From Halodesulfovibrio aestuarii (lineage in GTDB: Bacteria > Desulfobacterota > Desulfovibrionia > Desulfovibrionales > Desulfovibrionaceae), in NCBI RefSeq assembly GCF_050571805.1, contig NZ_CP192219.1: 64,000 bases of DNA, one strand, 5' to 3'. The stretch's first letter is position 1. Each line of letters begins with the position of its first letter. Under the pieces are notes generated by a model that saw only the letters and a list, made by a program, of their open reading frames with translations, made no database searches and had not been told where the DNA came from. The translations under genes were made by a program, and so were the position numbers. Of this stretch, positions 34,351 to 44,317 are shown piece after piece.

Positions 34351-37300
34351 ATGTTTTTTCGTAGCATAACTATACTATTTTTGTGTTTCATATCACTTTT
34401 GCCAGCCTCTGCCCAAGCGGGGGGAAGCGCGAATTTTTGGCTATATGGTCAGGCTTTTTTTAGATTCCATGACGATGGAACGAAAACCGTTACAAGCAGC
34501 AGCGAGAGCGGAATGGATTTGGGTGGAGCGTCATCATTTTCTATTGCTGAAGAGGATGGAACACCACTATTCGTCGGTTCAGGGACGGTTGTTTATAAGG
34601 TGAATGAAGGTGGAACTCCCTTACAGTTGACATCTTCGTTGACCTCATCCTGTAACCTTCCTCAAACGGCAGCTTTTTTGCCTGATAGTACCGTTGTTAA
34701 TCGTTTATATCTTATATATTTAGATGGATCTTCGGGGTTGAAATATTCCACACTGGATGCTTCGAAAGAGACTGTTGAAGAGATATGGGTGCAGCAAGAT
34801 GCTGAAATCACAGGTACTCATGATTCCAAAGCAATTACTATTGCAGATCATGCAAATAAAAAAGATGTTTGGATTATAAGTCTCACCAGTAGTTCGTATA
34901 CAGGGCCTGGAGACACTCCGCAGGGGTTTGAGGCCGTATTATTTGATGGTTCTAATTTTATCAGAAAAGACATTATAGCTCCTGAGATGGCAAAACCTAT
35001 AGCTACTTATTCAAATTTTAAGCTTTCACCTGATGGAAAAAAGCTTGTTTACGGTTATGAGCAGGACTCAAAAATAGGGTTTGTTGAGTATGATTTTAAT
35101 AATGAAACAGGGAACATTACCTACAACCGCACTGTGGAAATGCCTGCGACTTCCACGACTTTGAACGGGGGCGGGATCGCGTTTTCCGCAGACGGAAGAT
35201 ACTTATATATGGGCGGAGGAACATACTCTGGTCTGCCTGAGTTCTTTCAATTGGATCTCCAAAATTCAGAAGCTATACCAGTATCAATGACTGTGCCCGA
35301 ATTGGGGGCTGATAAGCAGATAGGAGGGGGGCAACTCGCACCGGATGGTAATATCTATTACTGCATTGCCTTTCAAGGGATAGCGAGCATCATAAATTCG
35401 GATAAAGCTTATGATGGAACTGACACAGGTGCTCATCTTAGTGTAGTCGAAGAGAAAAAGATAGTATCCGCCAAACCGGGACTGCCGCTTTTTAACCAGA
35501 GTCTGCTTTTAACAAAAGCGGTAATAATCAACAGGGATAACTCAAATCTGCAATTAAAGGTTGATACCTCTAAACTTCCTGCTGGTACGTTGGACAGTTA
35601 CGGCATCTGCTGGACAGATTCTGGAACGCCAACGATTGCAGATAGCAAACTCAGTGCTACAGACCCCGCTGCACCTCCAGTGTGGGATATGAATGACTAC
35701 CTTACTGCAGGGACAAGCTATACTATTCGAGCATTTGCTACTGTTGACGGGACAACATATTATTATGATGAAATGCAGATGACGCTCTCAGCTCCACCTG
35801 CTGTGGATATCTCTGCAACAAGTACTTCTTCAGCAAAGAGTGCGCTTGTTTCTCTGAAAGTAGTTCCAGTTGATGGTTGTACCTATGCATGGGAACAGGA
35901 GAGTGGAAGTTCTGTAACTATTGCGAATGCAGATAAAGCTAATGCTTCATTTATTATGCCTGATTCTGAGGTTGGCATTAAAATTACGCTTACCAAGTCA
36001 GATGGCACTTCTGCTTCAAAACATCTCGTCATTACATTAGGTTCTGCGGTTATTAAAACTCCTGCTGATGTGAGCAATGGTGGTACCGTGTCCTTGGTTG
36101 CACAAGAAGTAGACGATGCAACGTACCTGTGGGAACAGACTGGTGGCCCTACCGTCGCTATTACAAACCCCACTGCCAGCGAAGCTCAATTTGATGCAAG
36201 TTCCATTGCTGACGGAACTTCATTGACCTTCAAACTTACTGTAACAAAGGACGGAAAAAGTTCGGTTGTGACAAAGGACATCACCGTTCGTACTCCTCCT
36301 GCGATCACGTTTGTGGATATTCCTTCTCAGGCCAAGGCTGGCGTTACCGTTAACTTGAAAGTTCAGCCTGTAGATGGCGTAACGTATGCGTGGGCAAAGA
36401 CTGCTGGAGTGCCTGTTACTGTATCTGATAATACAACTGCTAACGCGTCGTTTACAATGCCAGACGGTGCAGGCGTTATGACCTTTGAAATTACGCTCAC
36501 AGATGCCTATGGCATTAACTCAGCCAAATCTGTAAGCATTAAGTGCGATGCTCCGCCTGTGGCGAATGCTGGCCCAGACCAAGAGGTGAAGGCTGGTGAT
36601 CTTGTAACCCTTTCTGGCGATAGTTCTTCGGATCCTGCGGGTGAAACGTTGACCTACTCGTGGACTCAGAAATCCGGGACAACCGTGAGTTTGCAAGGGG
36701 CAGCTAAGTCAACTTGTACTTTTATTGCGCCGGCTTCCAGTGAGGCGTTGAGCTTTGAACTGAATGTTACTGATCCTGGTGGGCAGAGTAGTACTGATAC
36801 CGTAAGTGTTAATATTGGTGTCCCACCTGTTGCTAATGCCGGTCCTAATCAGAAGGTAGAGACAGGGGACGCAGTAACACTTAGCGGCAAAAATTCTTAC
36901 GATCCTGAAAATCAAGTTTTGACATATAAATGGGAACAGGTCAGTGGCGAGCCTGTTACCTTAAATGATGATACGATCGCTAAACCTAGCTTTACAGCAC
37001 CTGATATAACTGGTGCGATCCAATTCAAGCTTACAGTTACAGATACAGAAGGCTTGACTTCAGATGACACTGTAATTTGTAATATTGTTCGAACTGGTTT
37101 GGTAAAAATTGCTCCAATTGCTGACGCCGGAGCTGACTACACAGTTGAATGTGGTACATTAGTCTCTCTGAATGGTTTGAATTCCCATGCACGTGGTGCT
37201 GGTGATTACTTGAATGGATACCGTTGGGAAGTGGTGTCTGATAGTTCGAAGAGTGTAACGTTACGCAATGCAACATCTGCACGCGCTACCTTTACAGCAC

Positions 37301-38562
37301 CAGCCAGTGCGGCAAAAGTTGTCCTTAAGTTAACCGTAAGGGCTAAAAGTGCATTGGAAGATTCTGACACCGTGGTCATAAACGTTACTGATGCAGGGAC
37401 TCCTCCTGTTGCAGATGCCGGTACTGATCAGTCTGTATCCAGCGGGGCATCGGTTACATTGAATGCGAGTTCTGCATCAGTAGTTTCCTATTTGTGGGAG
37501 CAGACTTCTGGTAGCCCAGTTGAGCTTAGTGATGTAACAGCGGCTAGCCCGACATTTACTGCACCATCGCTTTCCTTAGGTTGTGAGACCCTCGCATTCC
37601 GTTTGTCAGTTACAAACTCTGAAGGTTTAACAGACAGTGACACAATTATTGTGAATGTCGGCAGCGGCGGAGCCCTTACCATGCCTGCCGCTGTGGCTAG
37701 TAGCAGTGTTGCTAGTAAGTATTTCGAGGGCTCAACGGTAACTCTTGACGCTAGCGCTTCTACTGCAAATGGTGGAGCCTCTCTTAAGAGTTTCTCATGG
37801 AAACAGGTTGCTGGCCCTATGGCACCATTGTCCGATCCATCCGCAAGTAAACCGACATTTGTATGTCCTTCCACAGAAGTAGAAACAACACTTGTTTTTG
37901 AACTGACTGTGACAGACAGCAATAACATGGAATCTACAGACCGAGTTTCTGTTACCTATCTACCTAATACTTTTGCAGATATTGATAGCAAACAGATTCA
38001 GTTTATAGCCTATGACGGCTTTACGCATCTCGGTATTGCACCTAAGGTCGCTGCTGCAGGTTCCGGAACTACAAGCGGGGCTGTTGTAGCCTTAAAACCT
38101 GTTGATCCGCCTACAGCTACAGGCACTGCACCTACGCAAATGACATACGGACTTATTGATTTTAAAGTTCGTGTGGAAAAACCGGGTGATTCAACAGAAG
38201 TAATGGTTGTACTTCCTGCGGCTGCTCCTGCTAACTGGGTAAAACTGGATCGTTCTTCTGGCGCTTGGCTCGATTATACGGATCATGTCACCTATAATAG
38301 TAGCCGAACAATTGCGACTATAAAACTGACCGATGGTGGCATTGGTGATGACGATGGTGTTGCAAACGGAATTATTGTTGATCCATCCGGCCCTGGTGTT
38401 ATGACTAGCCCAACCACTTCCCCAAGTAGTTCAGGTGGTGGTTCAGGTGGTGGTTGCACTATGGTACCATCTTCGTCATTCCATATTGATCTCTTGATGC
38501 TTCTTTGTGGATGGGCAGTGCTTATCTTCTATAGAAGAAAGTATAAAAAGATAGTTCGATAA
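34351..38562 (+). CDS. Giant secreted surface protein with Ig/PKD-like repeats, choice-of-anchor-U-like domain and Cys-type CTERM signal (paralogue 1)
   Basis: 1403 residues. Sec signal peptide (1-23, ends ASAQA). Residues 25-400 look like a beta-propeller (repeated SPDGKKLVYGY and FSADGRYLYMGGG blades), then an FN3-like segment (410-485). Residues 485-1210 hold about eight Ig/PKD-like modules: first YxWEQ-type modules, then PKD/REJ modules opening with PPVANAGPDQ-type motifs. Residues 1215-1355 resemble the choice-of-anchor U domain, ending LTDGGIGDDDGVANG. The C-terminus is a tripartite sorting signal: GGGSGGGCTM with Cys1369, a transmembrane helix (about 1377-1393) and a basic tail (RRKYKK). 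Probably exported by Sec, moved across the outer membrane by the adjacent T2SS and anchored after Mrt cleavage. Adhesin or surface-layer role is inference. Confidence 0.85.
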   Translation: MFFRSITILFLCFISLLPASAQAGGSANFWLYGQAFFRFHDDGTKTVTSSSESGMDLGGASSFSIAEEDGTPLFVGSGTVVYKVNEGGTPLQLTSSLTSSCNLPQTAAFLPDSTVVNRLYLIYLDGSSGLKYSTLDASKETVEEIWVQQDAEITGTHDSKAITIADHANKKDVWIISLTSSSYTGPGDTPQGFEAVLFDGSNFIRKDIIAPEMAKPIATYSNFKLSPDGKKLVYGYEQDSKIGFVEYDFNNETGNITYNRTVEMPATSTTLNGGGIAFSADGRYLYMGGGTYSGLPEFFQLDLQNSEAIPVSMTVPELGADKQIGGGQLAPDGNIYYCIAFQGIASIINSDKAYDGTDTGAHLSVVEEKKIVSAKPGLPLFNQSLLLTKAVIINRDNSNLQLKVDTSKLPAGTLDSYGICWTDSGTPTIADSKLSATDPAAPPVWDMNDYLTAGTSYTIRAFATVDGTTYYYDEMQMTLSAPPAVDISATSTSSAKSALVSLKVVPVDGCTYAWEQESGSSVTIANADKANASFIMPDSEVGIKITLTKSDGTSASKHLVITLGSAVIKTPADVSNGGTVSLVAQEVDDATYLWEQTGGPTVAITNPTASEAQFDASSIADGTSLTFKLTVTKDGKSSVVTKDITVRTPPAITFVDIPSQAKAGVTVNLKVQPVDGVTYAWAKTAGVPVTVSDNTTANASFTMPDGAGVMTFEITLTDAYGINSAKSVSIKCDAPPVANAGPDQEVKAGDLVTLSGDSSSDPAGETLTYSWTQKSGTTVSLQGAAKSTCTFIAPASSEALSFELNVTDPGGQSSTDTVSVNIGVPPVANAGPNQKVETGDAVTLSGKNSYDPENQVLTYKWEQVSGEPVTLNDDTIAKPSFTAPDITGAIQFKLTVTDTEGLTSDDTVICNIVRTGLVKIAPIADAGADYTVECGTLVSLNGLNSHARGAGDYLNGYRWEVVSDSSKSVTLRNATSARATFTAPASAAKVVLKLTVRAKSALEDSDTVVINVTDAGTPPVADAGTDQSVSSGASVTLNASSASVVSYLWEQTSGSPVELSDVTAASPTFTAPSLSLGCETLAFRLSVTNSEGLTDSDTIIVNVGSGGALTMPAAVASSSVASKYFEGSTVTLDASASTANGGASLKSFSWKQVAGPMAPLSDPSASKPTFVCPSTEVETTLVFELTVTDSNNMESTDRVSVTYLPNTFADIDSKQIQFIAYDGFTHLGIAPKVAAAGSGTTSGAVVALKPVDPPTATGTAPTQMTYGLIDFKVRVEKPGDSTEVMVVLPAAAPANWVKLDRSSGAWLDYTDHVTYNSSRTIATIKLTDGGIGDDDGVANGIIVDPSGPGVMTSPTTSPSSSGGGSGGGCTMVPSSSFHIDLLMLLCGWAVLIFYRRKYKKIVR

Positions 38563-38902
38563 TATCGTACTCTTTTAAATAATAGAGGCCGGCATTTCTA
38601 TACAGAAATGCCGGCCTTTTTTTTATTATGTGGCATACAAGCCCGGTGTTTTCTTTCAGAGAATCGGCAGCTTGATTTTTGCGTAAGGATTCAGTGGAGG
38701 AAGAATGTGGGCACGGGAGGCTCTGTTGAAGGGCTAAAAACTGAGATGCCTTATGTGCTATCGGAAGTTTGAAAAGCTTTTTGTATATCCGATCTATTAT
38801 AAATATCCGTAAGTGTTATACCTATCATCGACGGGGCTGTTATCTCACTGTTATTGCAGATATAGTTTAAAAAGTAATAATCTCATACTGATGGGAGTGA
38901 TT
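38563..38902. other. Gap between the two giant paralogues
   Basis: 340 bases. It contains the terminator of paralogue 1 (38586-38624), a unique stretch with no recognised element, and a GGGAG ribosome site (38893-38897) for paralogue 2. An in-frame extension of the second gene back to 38813 is possible but lacks a ribosome site and a signal peptide. Confidence 0.6.
38586..38624 (+). terminator. Terminator of giant surface protein gene 1
   Basis: Perfect 14-bp stem (38586-38599 with 38604-38617), loop ATAC, then T7. Nearly the same sequence terminates the second paralogue, with a compensating base-pair change. Confidence 0.95.
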
Positions 38903-41900
38903 ATGCTGTTTTTTCGCATGGCTCTACTATTTTTCTGTGTTGTCCCGTTTTTGCTTCCAGCCTCTGCCCACGCGGGGGGAAGCGCGAATTTTTGGCTATA
39001 TGGTCAGGCTTTATTTAGCTTCCATGACGATGGAACGAAAACCGTTACAAGCAGTTCCCCAATGGAACTTGCCAGCGGAGCGTCATCATTTTCTATTGCT
39101 GAAGAGGATGGAACACCACTATTCGTCGGTTCAGGGACGGTTGTTTATAAGGTGAATGAAGGTGGAACTCCCTTACAGTTGACATCTTCGTTGAACTCAT
39201 CCGCTACCGTTTCTCAAACGGCAGCTTTTTTGCCTGATAGTACCGTTGTTAATCGTTTATATCTTATATACTTAGATGGAGCTACAGGGTTGAAATATTC
39301 CACACTGGATGCTTCGAAAGAGACTGTTGAAGAGATATGGGTGCAGCAAGATGTTGCAATAGCGGGAACACATGATTCCAAAGCAATCACTATAGCAGAC
39401 CATGCGAACAAAAAAGATGTTTGGATTATAAGTCTCACAAGTAGTCCGTATACAGGACCTGAAGACACCCCTCAGGGTTTTGAAGCAGTTTTGTTTGACG
39501 GTACGAGCTTTACCAGAAAAGACATTATAGCTCCTAACGTAGCAAAACCTATAGCTATATACTCTAACTTTCAGCTTTCACCTGATGGGAAAAAGCTTGT
39601 TTACGGTTATGAGCAGGACTCAAAAATAGGGTTTGTTGAGTATGATTTTAATAATGAAACAGGGAACATTACCTACAACCGCACTGTGGAAATGCCTGCG
39701 ACTTCCACGACTTTGAACGGGGGCGGGATCGCGTTTTCCGCAGACGGAAGATACTTATATATGGGCGGAGGAACATACTCTGGTCTGCCTGAGTTCTTTC
39801 AATTGGATCTCCAAAATTCAGAAGCTATACCAGTATCAATGACTGTGCCCGAATTGGGGGCTAATAAGCAGATTGGTGGGGGACAACTCGCACCGGATGG
39901 TAATATCTATTACTGCATTAGTTTTGAAGGGATAGCGAGTATCATAAATTCGGATAAAGCTTATGATGGGACGGAATCTGGTGCCCATCTCAGTATTATA
40001 TCAGAGGAAGCTGTAGGGTCCGCCAAACCGGGACTGCCGCTTTTTAACCAGAGCCTCCTTTTGACAAAAGCAGTAATAATCAAGAGGGAAAACTCTAATC
40101 TGCAATTAGAGGTAGACACTTCTAAACTTCCTGCTGGTACGTTGGACAGTTACGGCATCTGCTGGACAGATTCTGGAACGCCAACGATTGCAGATAGCAA
40201 ACTCAGTGCTACAGATCCCGCTGCACCTCCAGTGTGGGATATGAATGACTACCTTACTGCAGGGACAAGCTATACTATTCGAGCCTTTGCTACTGTTGAC
40301 GGAACTACATATTATTATGATGAAATGCAGATGACGTTGTCGGTTCCACCTACAGTTGATACCTCTGCGACAAACACTTCTTCATCGGAAGGTGCGCTTG
40401 TTTCTTTGAAAGTTGTTCCAGTGGAAGGGTGTTCCTATTTATGGGAACAGGAGAGCGGCCCAACGGTAACGATTTCTAATGTTAATAGTGCCAATGCCTC
40501 CTTTACTATGCCTGATGCTGATGTTGGTGTAAAAATTACACTTGTTACTGCTGACGGCACATCCGCTTCCCAAAGTCTTGTAATTAACTTAGGTCCTCCA
40601 GCGGTTATTGAAACGCCAGCTGATGTGAGCAATGGCGGTTCCGTGTCCTTGGTTGCACAGGCTGTAGATGGTGCGACGTACCTGTGGGAACAGACAGCCG
40701 GCACTCCTACTGTAACTATTACAAACTCAGATGCACGCGAAGCTCAGTTTGACGCTACCTCCATTGCTGATGGGACCTCTTTGACCTTCAAGCTTACTGT
40801 GACTAAAGATGGCGTAAGTTCGGTTGTGTCAAAGGTCATTACCGTCCACACTCCGCCTCCAGTTGATATCTCTGCTACAAAAACTTCTTCGCCGGAAGGT
40901 GAGGTTGTTTCTCTGAAAGTTGTTCCAGTGGAAGGGTGTACCTACCTATGGGAACAGGAAAGTGGGACAGAAGTTACTATTTCTAACGCTGACAGTGCCA
41001 ATGCTTCATTTACCATGCCTGCTTCTGATGTTGGTGTAAAAATTACACTTGTTAGTGCTGATGGCATTTCTGCTTCTAAAAGTCTTGTGGTTGCCTTAGG
41101 TCCTCCTGCGGTTATTGAAACGCCTGCTGATGTAAGTAATGGCGGTTCTGTGTCCTTGATTGCACAATCTGTAGAGGGCGCAACGTATCTGTGGGAACAG
41201 ACTGGTGGCACTCCTACTGTAACTATTACAAACTCAGATGCTCGCGAAGCTCAGTTTGACGCTACTTCCATTGCTGATGGAACTTCTTTGACATTTAAAC
41301 TTACTGTAACCAAAGATGGTAGAAGTACAGTTGTAACAAAGGTTATCACTGTGCGTACTCCTCCTGTTATCACGTTTGTGGATATTCCTTCTCAGGCCAA
41401 GGCTGGCGTTACCGTTAACTTGAAAGTTCAGCCTGTAGATGGCGTAACGTATGAGTGGGCACAGACAGCTGGAATCTCCGTTACAATATCTAATGCCACA
41501 ACAGCTAACGCGTCTTTTACAATGCCAGACGGTGCAGGCGTTATGACGTTTGAAATTACGCTCACAGATGCCTATGGCATTAAGTCAGCCAAATCTGTAA
41601 GCATTAAGCGTGATGCTCCGCCTGTGGCGAATGCTGGCCCAGACCAAAATGTGACAGAGGGTGACACTGTAACCCTCTCAGGCGCTGGCTCTTCGGATCC
41701 TATGGGTGAAACGTTGACGTATGCGTGGACGCAGACGTCAGGAACAGAAGTGACTTTGAAAAAGGTAACTGATTCAACCTACACCTTTGTTGCTCCTGTT
41801 GTACCTGCTGCTGGTGAGTCTTTAGTTTTCCAGCTGAAAGTTACTGATCCCGGTGGGCAGAGTGATACTGATGACGTAACTATCAATGTTACATATTTAA

Positions 41901-43666
41901 ATGATCCTCCTGTGGCGAATGCTGGTCCTAATCAGAATGTGAAGACAGGGGATAAAGTGACACTTAGCGGTATAAATTCTTATGATCCTGACGAAGGCGC
42001 TTTGACATATAAATGGGAGCAGACTGGTGGCGAGACTGTTACCTTAACTGATGATACAGACGTCAAACCTAGGTTTACTGCTCCTGATGTAACCGGAGCG
42101 CTTCAGTTTAAGCTTACAGTTACGGATAGTGGAGGACTGACCTCAGATGATTCTGTAATTTGTAACATTTCTACATCCAGCTCTACAAAGATTGCTCCAA
42201 TTGCTGAAGCAGGGGCAGATTACACGGTGGAATGTGGTTCATCAGTAACGCTGAACGGTTTGAATTCCCATGCACGTGGTGATGATTATTTAGTTGGATA
42301 CCTTTGGGAAGTGCAGTCCGACAGCTCGAAGAGTGTAACATTAAGCAATTCCACAGCCGCATGTACCAGCTTTACTGCACCGTCCAGTGCGGCGAGAATT
42401 GTCTTTAAGTTAACAGTAAGGGCTCAGAGTGGATTGGAAGATACAGACACCGTCGTGATAAATGTTACAGATGCAGGAACTCCTCCTGTGGCAAACGCCG
42501 GTAGTGATCAGTCAGTATCAAACGGGGCAGTTGGAGTCGTTTTAGACGCGTCCGGTTCTACAGCACCGGGAAGCTCAATAGTTTCCTATTGGTGGGAGCA
42601 AACTTCCGGCCTACCTGTGGCGCTAAGTGACATTAGGGCGTCTAATCCGACATTTGATGCTCCATCGCTTGCGTCCGGTTGTGAAGCACTTGCGTTTCGA
42701 TTGTCAGTGACCAACGCTGAAGGCATGACAGATAGTGATACTGTTATTGTGAATGTTGATAGCGACGGAGCGCTTCTCATGCCTACCGCTGTACCTACTA
42801 GCAATGTCGGTGCAGGTAAGTCCGTTGAGGGAGCAACAGTAATTCTTGATGCTAGCGCTTCTTCTGCAAGTGGTACGGCTACTCTTACAAGTTATTCATG
42901 GACGCAGGTTGCTGGGCCTATGGCTCCGTTGTCCAATCCTTCTGCAATCGCTCCGACATTTGTATGTCCTTCTACGGAAGTGGAAACAACACTTGTTTTT
43001 GAACTGACAGTGACTGACAGCAATGACATGGAGTCTACAGGACGTACTTCTGTTGTCTACACTCCTAATACCTTTGCAGATATTGATACTAACCAGATTC
43101 AGTTCACGGCCTACGACGGTGTTCAGCACCTTGGTATTGCGCCTAAGGAAGCTGGAGCAGGTACCGGATTTACTAGTGGTGCAATTGTAACCTTAAAGGC
43201 TGTGGATCCGGCCAGTGTTTCAGGTACAGGCACTGCACCTACGGAGATGACCTACGGACTTATTGATTTTAGGGTTCGTGTGGAAAAACCGGGTGATTCA
43301 ACAGAAGTGACAGTCGAACTGCCTTCGGCCGCTCCTGCCAACTGGGTAAAACTGGATGGTTCTGGCGCTTGGGTCGATTATACTGAGCATGTCAGCTATA
43401 ATGCTAAGCGAACAATTGCGACTATAAAACTGACCGATGGTGGCATTGGTGATGCCGATGGTATCGCAAACGGAATTATTGTTGATCCATCCGGCCCTGG
43501 TGTTATGACTAGCCCCACCCCTTCCCCAAGCAGTTCTGGTGGTGGCTCCGGTGGTGGTTGTACGATGACACTATCCACGCCATTCCATATTGATCTTTTG
43601 ATGATTCTTTGTGGATGGGCAGGACTTATCTTCTATAGAAGAAAACGTAAAAAGACAGTTCGATAA
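38903..43666 (+). CDS. Giant secreted surface protein with Ig/PKD-like repeats, choice-of-anchor-U-like domain and Cys-type CTERM signal (paralogue 2)
   Basis: 1587 residues from the ATG at 38903, chosen for its GGGAG ribosome site and the signal peptide that follows it (MLFFRMALLFFCVVPFLLPA, cleavage after SAHA). Same domain order as the upstream paralogue: propeller-like region, FN3-like segment, YxWEQ Ig-like modules, PKD/REJ modules, choice-of-anchor-U-like domain, and GGGSGGGCTM with Cys1553, a transmembrane helix and RRKRKK. It is longer because a two-module, 169-residue block is present twice (40355-41368). The propeller part shares a 273-base stretch of complete DNA identity with paralogue 1, a sign of recent conversion. 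Inferred T2SS cargo. Confidence 0.85.
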   Translation: MLFFRMALLFFCVVPFLLPASAHAGGSANFWLYGQALFSFHDDGTKTVTSSSPMELASGASSFSIAEEDGTPLFVGSGTVVYKVNEGGTPLQLTSSLNSSATVSQTAAFLPDSTVVNRLYLIYLDGATGLKYSTLDASKETVEEIWVQQDVAIAGTHDSKAITIADHANKKDVWIISLTSSPYTGPEDTPQGFEAVLFDGTSFTRKDIIAPNVAKPIAIYSNFQLSPDGKKLVYGYEQDSKIGFVEYDFNNETGNITYNRTVEMPATSTTLNGGGIAFSADGRYLYMGGGTYSGLPEFFQLDLQNSEAIPVSMTVPELGANKQIGGGQLAPDGNIYYCISFEGIASIINSDKAYDGTESGAHLSIISEEAVGSAKPGLPLFNQSLLLTKAVIIKRENSNLQLEVDTSKLPAGTLDSYGICWTDSGTPTIADSKLSATDPAAPPVWDMNDYLTAGTSYTIRAFATVDGTTYYYDEMQMTLSVPPTVDTSATNTSSSEGALVSLKVVPVEGCSYLWEQESGPTVTISNVNSANASFTMPDADVGVKITLVTADGTSASQSLVINLGPPAVIETPADVSNGGSVSLVAQAVDGATYLWEQTAGTPTVTITNSDAREAQFDATSIADGTSLTFKLTVTKDGVSSVVSKVITVHTPPPVDISATKTSSPEGEVVSLKVVPVEGCTYLWEQESGTEVTISNADSANASFTMPASDVGVKITLVSADGISASKSLVVALGPPAVIETPADVSNGGSVSLIAQSVEGATYLWEQTGGTPTVTITNSDAREAQFDATSIADGTSLTFKLTVTKDGRSTVVTKVITVRTPPVITFVDIPSQAKAGVTVNLKVQPVDGVTYEWAQTAGISVTISNATTANASFTMPDGAGVMTFEITLTDAYGIKSAKSVSIKRDAPPVANAGPDQNVTEGDTVTLSGAGSSDPMGETLTYAWTQTSGTEVTLKKVTDSTYTFVAPVVPAAGESLVFQLKVTDPGGQSDTDDVTINVTYLNDPPVANAGPNQNVKTGDKVTLSGINSYDPDEGALTYKWEQTGGETVTLTDDTDVKPRFTAPDVTGALQFKLTVTDSGGLTSDDSVICNISTSSSTKIAPIAEAGADYTVECGSSVTLNGLNSHARGDDYLVGYLWEVQSDSSKSVTLSNSTAACTSFTAPSSAARIVFKLTVRAQSGLEDTDTVVINVTDAGTPPVANAGSDQSVSNGAVGVVLDASGSTAPGSSIVSYWWEQTSGLPVALSDIRASNPTFDAPSLASGCEALAFRLSVTNAEGMTDSDTVIVNVDSDGALLMPTAVPTSNVGAGKSVEGATVILDASASSASGTATLTSYSWTQVAGPMAPLSNPSAIAPTFVCPSTEVETTLVFELTVTDSNDMESTGRTSVVYTPNTFADIDTNQIQFTAYDGVQHLGIAPKEAGAGTGFTSGAIVTLKAVDPASVSGTGTAPTEMTYGLIDFRVRVEKPGDSTEVTVELPSAAPANWVKLDGSGAWVDYTEHVSYNAKRTIATIKLTDGGIGDADGIANGIIVDPSGPGVMTSPTPSPSSSGGGSGGGCTMTLSTPFHIDLLMILCGWAGLIFYRRKRKKTVR
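40355..41368 (+). repeat. Tandem 507-bp in-frame duplication of an Ig-like module pair
   Basis: Unit A (40355-40861) and unit B (40862-41368) are each 507 bases (169 codons) and start GTTGATA/T-CTCTGC. Both encode one LWEQESG module followed by one GPPAVIETPADVSNGG module. Paralogue 1 has the pair only once. The copies differ at scattered sites, so the event is not brand new. Confidence 0.85.
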
Positions 43667-43692
43667 TCTCGTAGTCTTTTAGCAAAAGAATA

Positions 43693-43730
43693 GAGGCCGA
43701 CATTTCTATACAGAAATGTCGGCCTCTTTT
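43693..43730 (+). terminator. Terminator of giant surface protein gene 2
   Basis: Perfect 15-bp stem (43693-43707 with 43712-43726), loop ATAC, then TTTT. Homologous to the 38586 terminator. Confidence 0.95.
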
Positions 43731-43824
43731 ATTACGTGACTTACAAGCACTGTGCATTATCGGCTTAGAACATCTTGATTCTGTAGATTAGCTTTCTAAT
43801 TTGGGCATTAAAAGAGGGGGGGCA

Positions 43825-44232
43825 TTACAAGTAGTAGTATCCCAGATTGTATGACAGATGGAGCGCAATGCATATTGCGAGGCTCTGATGACGATCCCAT
43901 ACTGCCCCTAACAGAAGTGATGGAAAAAATGTAGCCATTGCCCACAGAGGTGAGTGAGAAAACAGATGGAAAACGGCAAATAACAGTGAGGTGATGACAT
44001 TTGCACGGGATGGTAAAAAATAGTTCTGACTAGTACCTTGGTTACAAAAAGAAGTCTTGCTTAAGAAATCCTGAAGCAAGCCACGAAATATGATTTCTTC
44101 AGCACACGCACCAATGAGTAGTCTTGGCAGGTTGGCCGCAGTAGCCGGATCTGGCAGGAGTAGTGCAACAGATGTCAATAAAAATGCGGTAAAAGTAAAA
44201 CGATACTTTTCGATGCTGGTGGAAGCTATCAT
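43825..44232 (-). CDS. CPBP/Rce1-type glutamic intramembrane protease, probable Mrt-type CTERM sorting enzyme
   Basis: 135-residue integral membrane protease of the CAAX/Abi (type II, Rce1-like) superfamily. All three catalytic motifs are visible: EExxxR at Glu45, Glu46 and Arg50 (CAEEIIFRG), FxxxH at Phe85-His89 (LLFAVFHLF), and HxxxN at His125-Asn129 (LHLSYNLGY). About four hydrophobic segments; shorter than most CPBP proteins. It sits between two genes for proteins with Cys-containing CTERM tails and a third on the same strand. Glutamic proteases of this family (MrtX, MrtJ, MrtS) have been proposed to cut MYXO-, JDVT- and Synerg-CTERM signals, so this is the likely processing enzyme. No clear ribosome site; the frame is open some 20 codons upstream of the ATG. 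Which Mrt subtype it is cannot be settled by eye. Confidence 0.82.
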   Translation of the reverse strand: MIASTSIEKYRFTFTAFLLTSVALLLPDPATAANLPRLLIGACAEEIIFRGLLQDFLSKTSFCNQGTSQNYFLPSRANVITSLLFAVFHLFSHSPLWAMATFFPSLLLGAVWDRHQSLAICIALHLSYNLGYYYL

Positions 44233-44317
44233 GGGAATAGGGTGCCTTATAGTAGGGTGCTGGGCGGTATAGCTTGTAGTGATTTCCTTAATTAGCGTTT
44301 AAGGGGTGACCAAAGGG

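Noticed and set aside
34351..43666. Giant genes as RTX/type I or autotransporter proteins
   Set aside because: No RTX nonapeptides, no beta-barrel C-terminus; both have Sec signals and a CTERM-like tail next to a T2SS.
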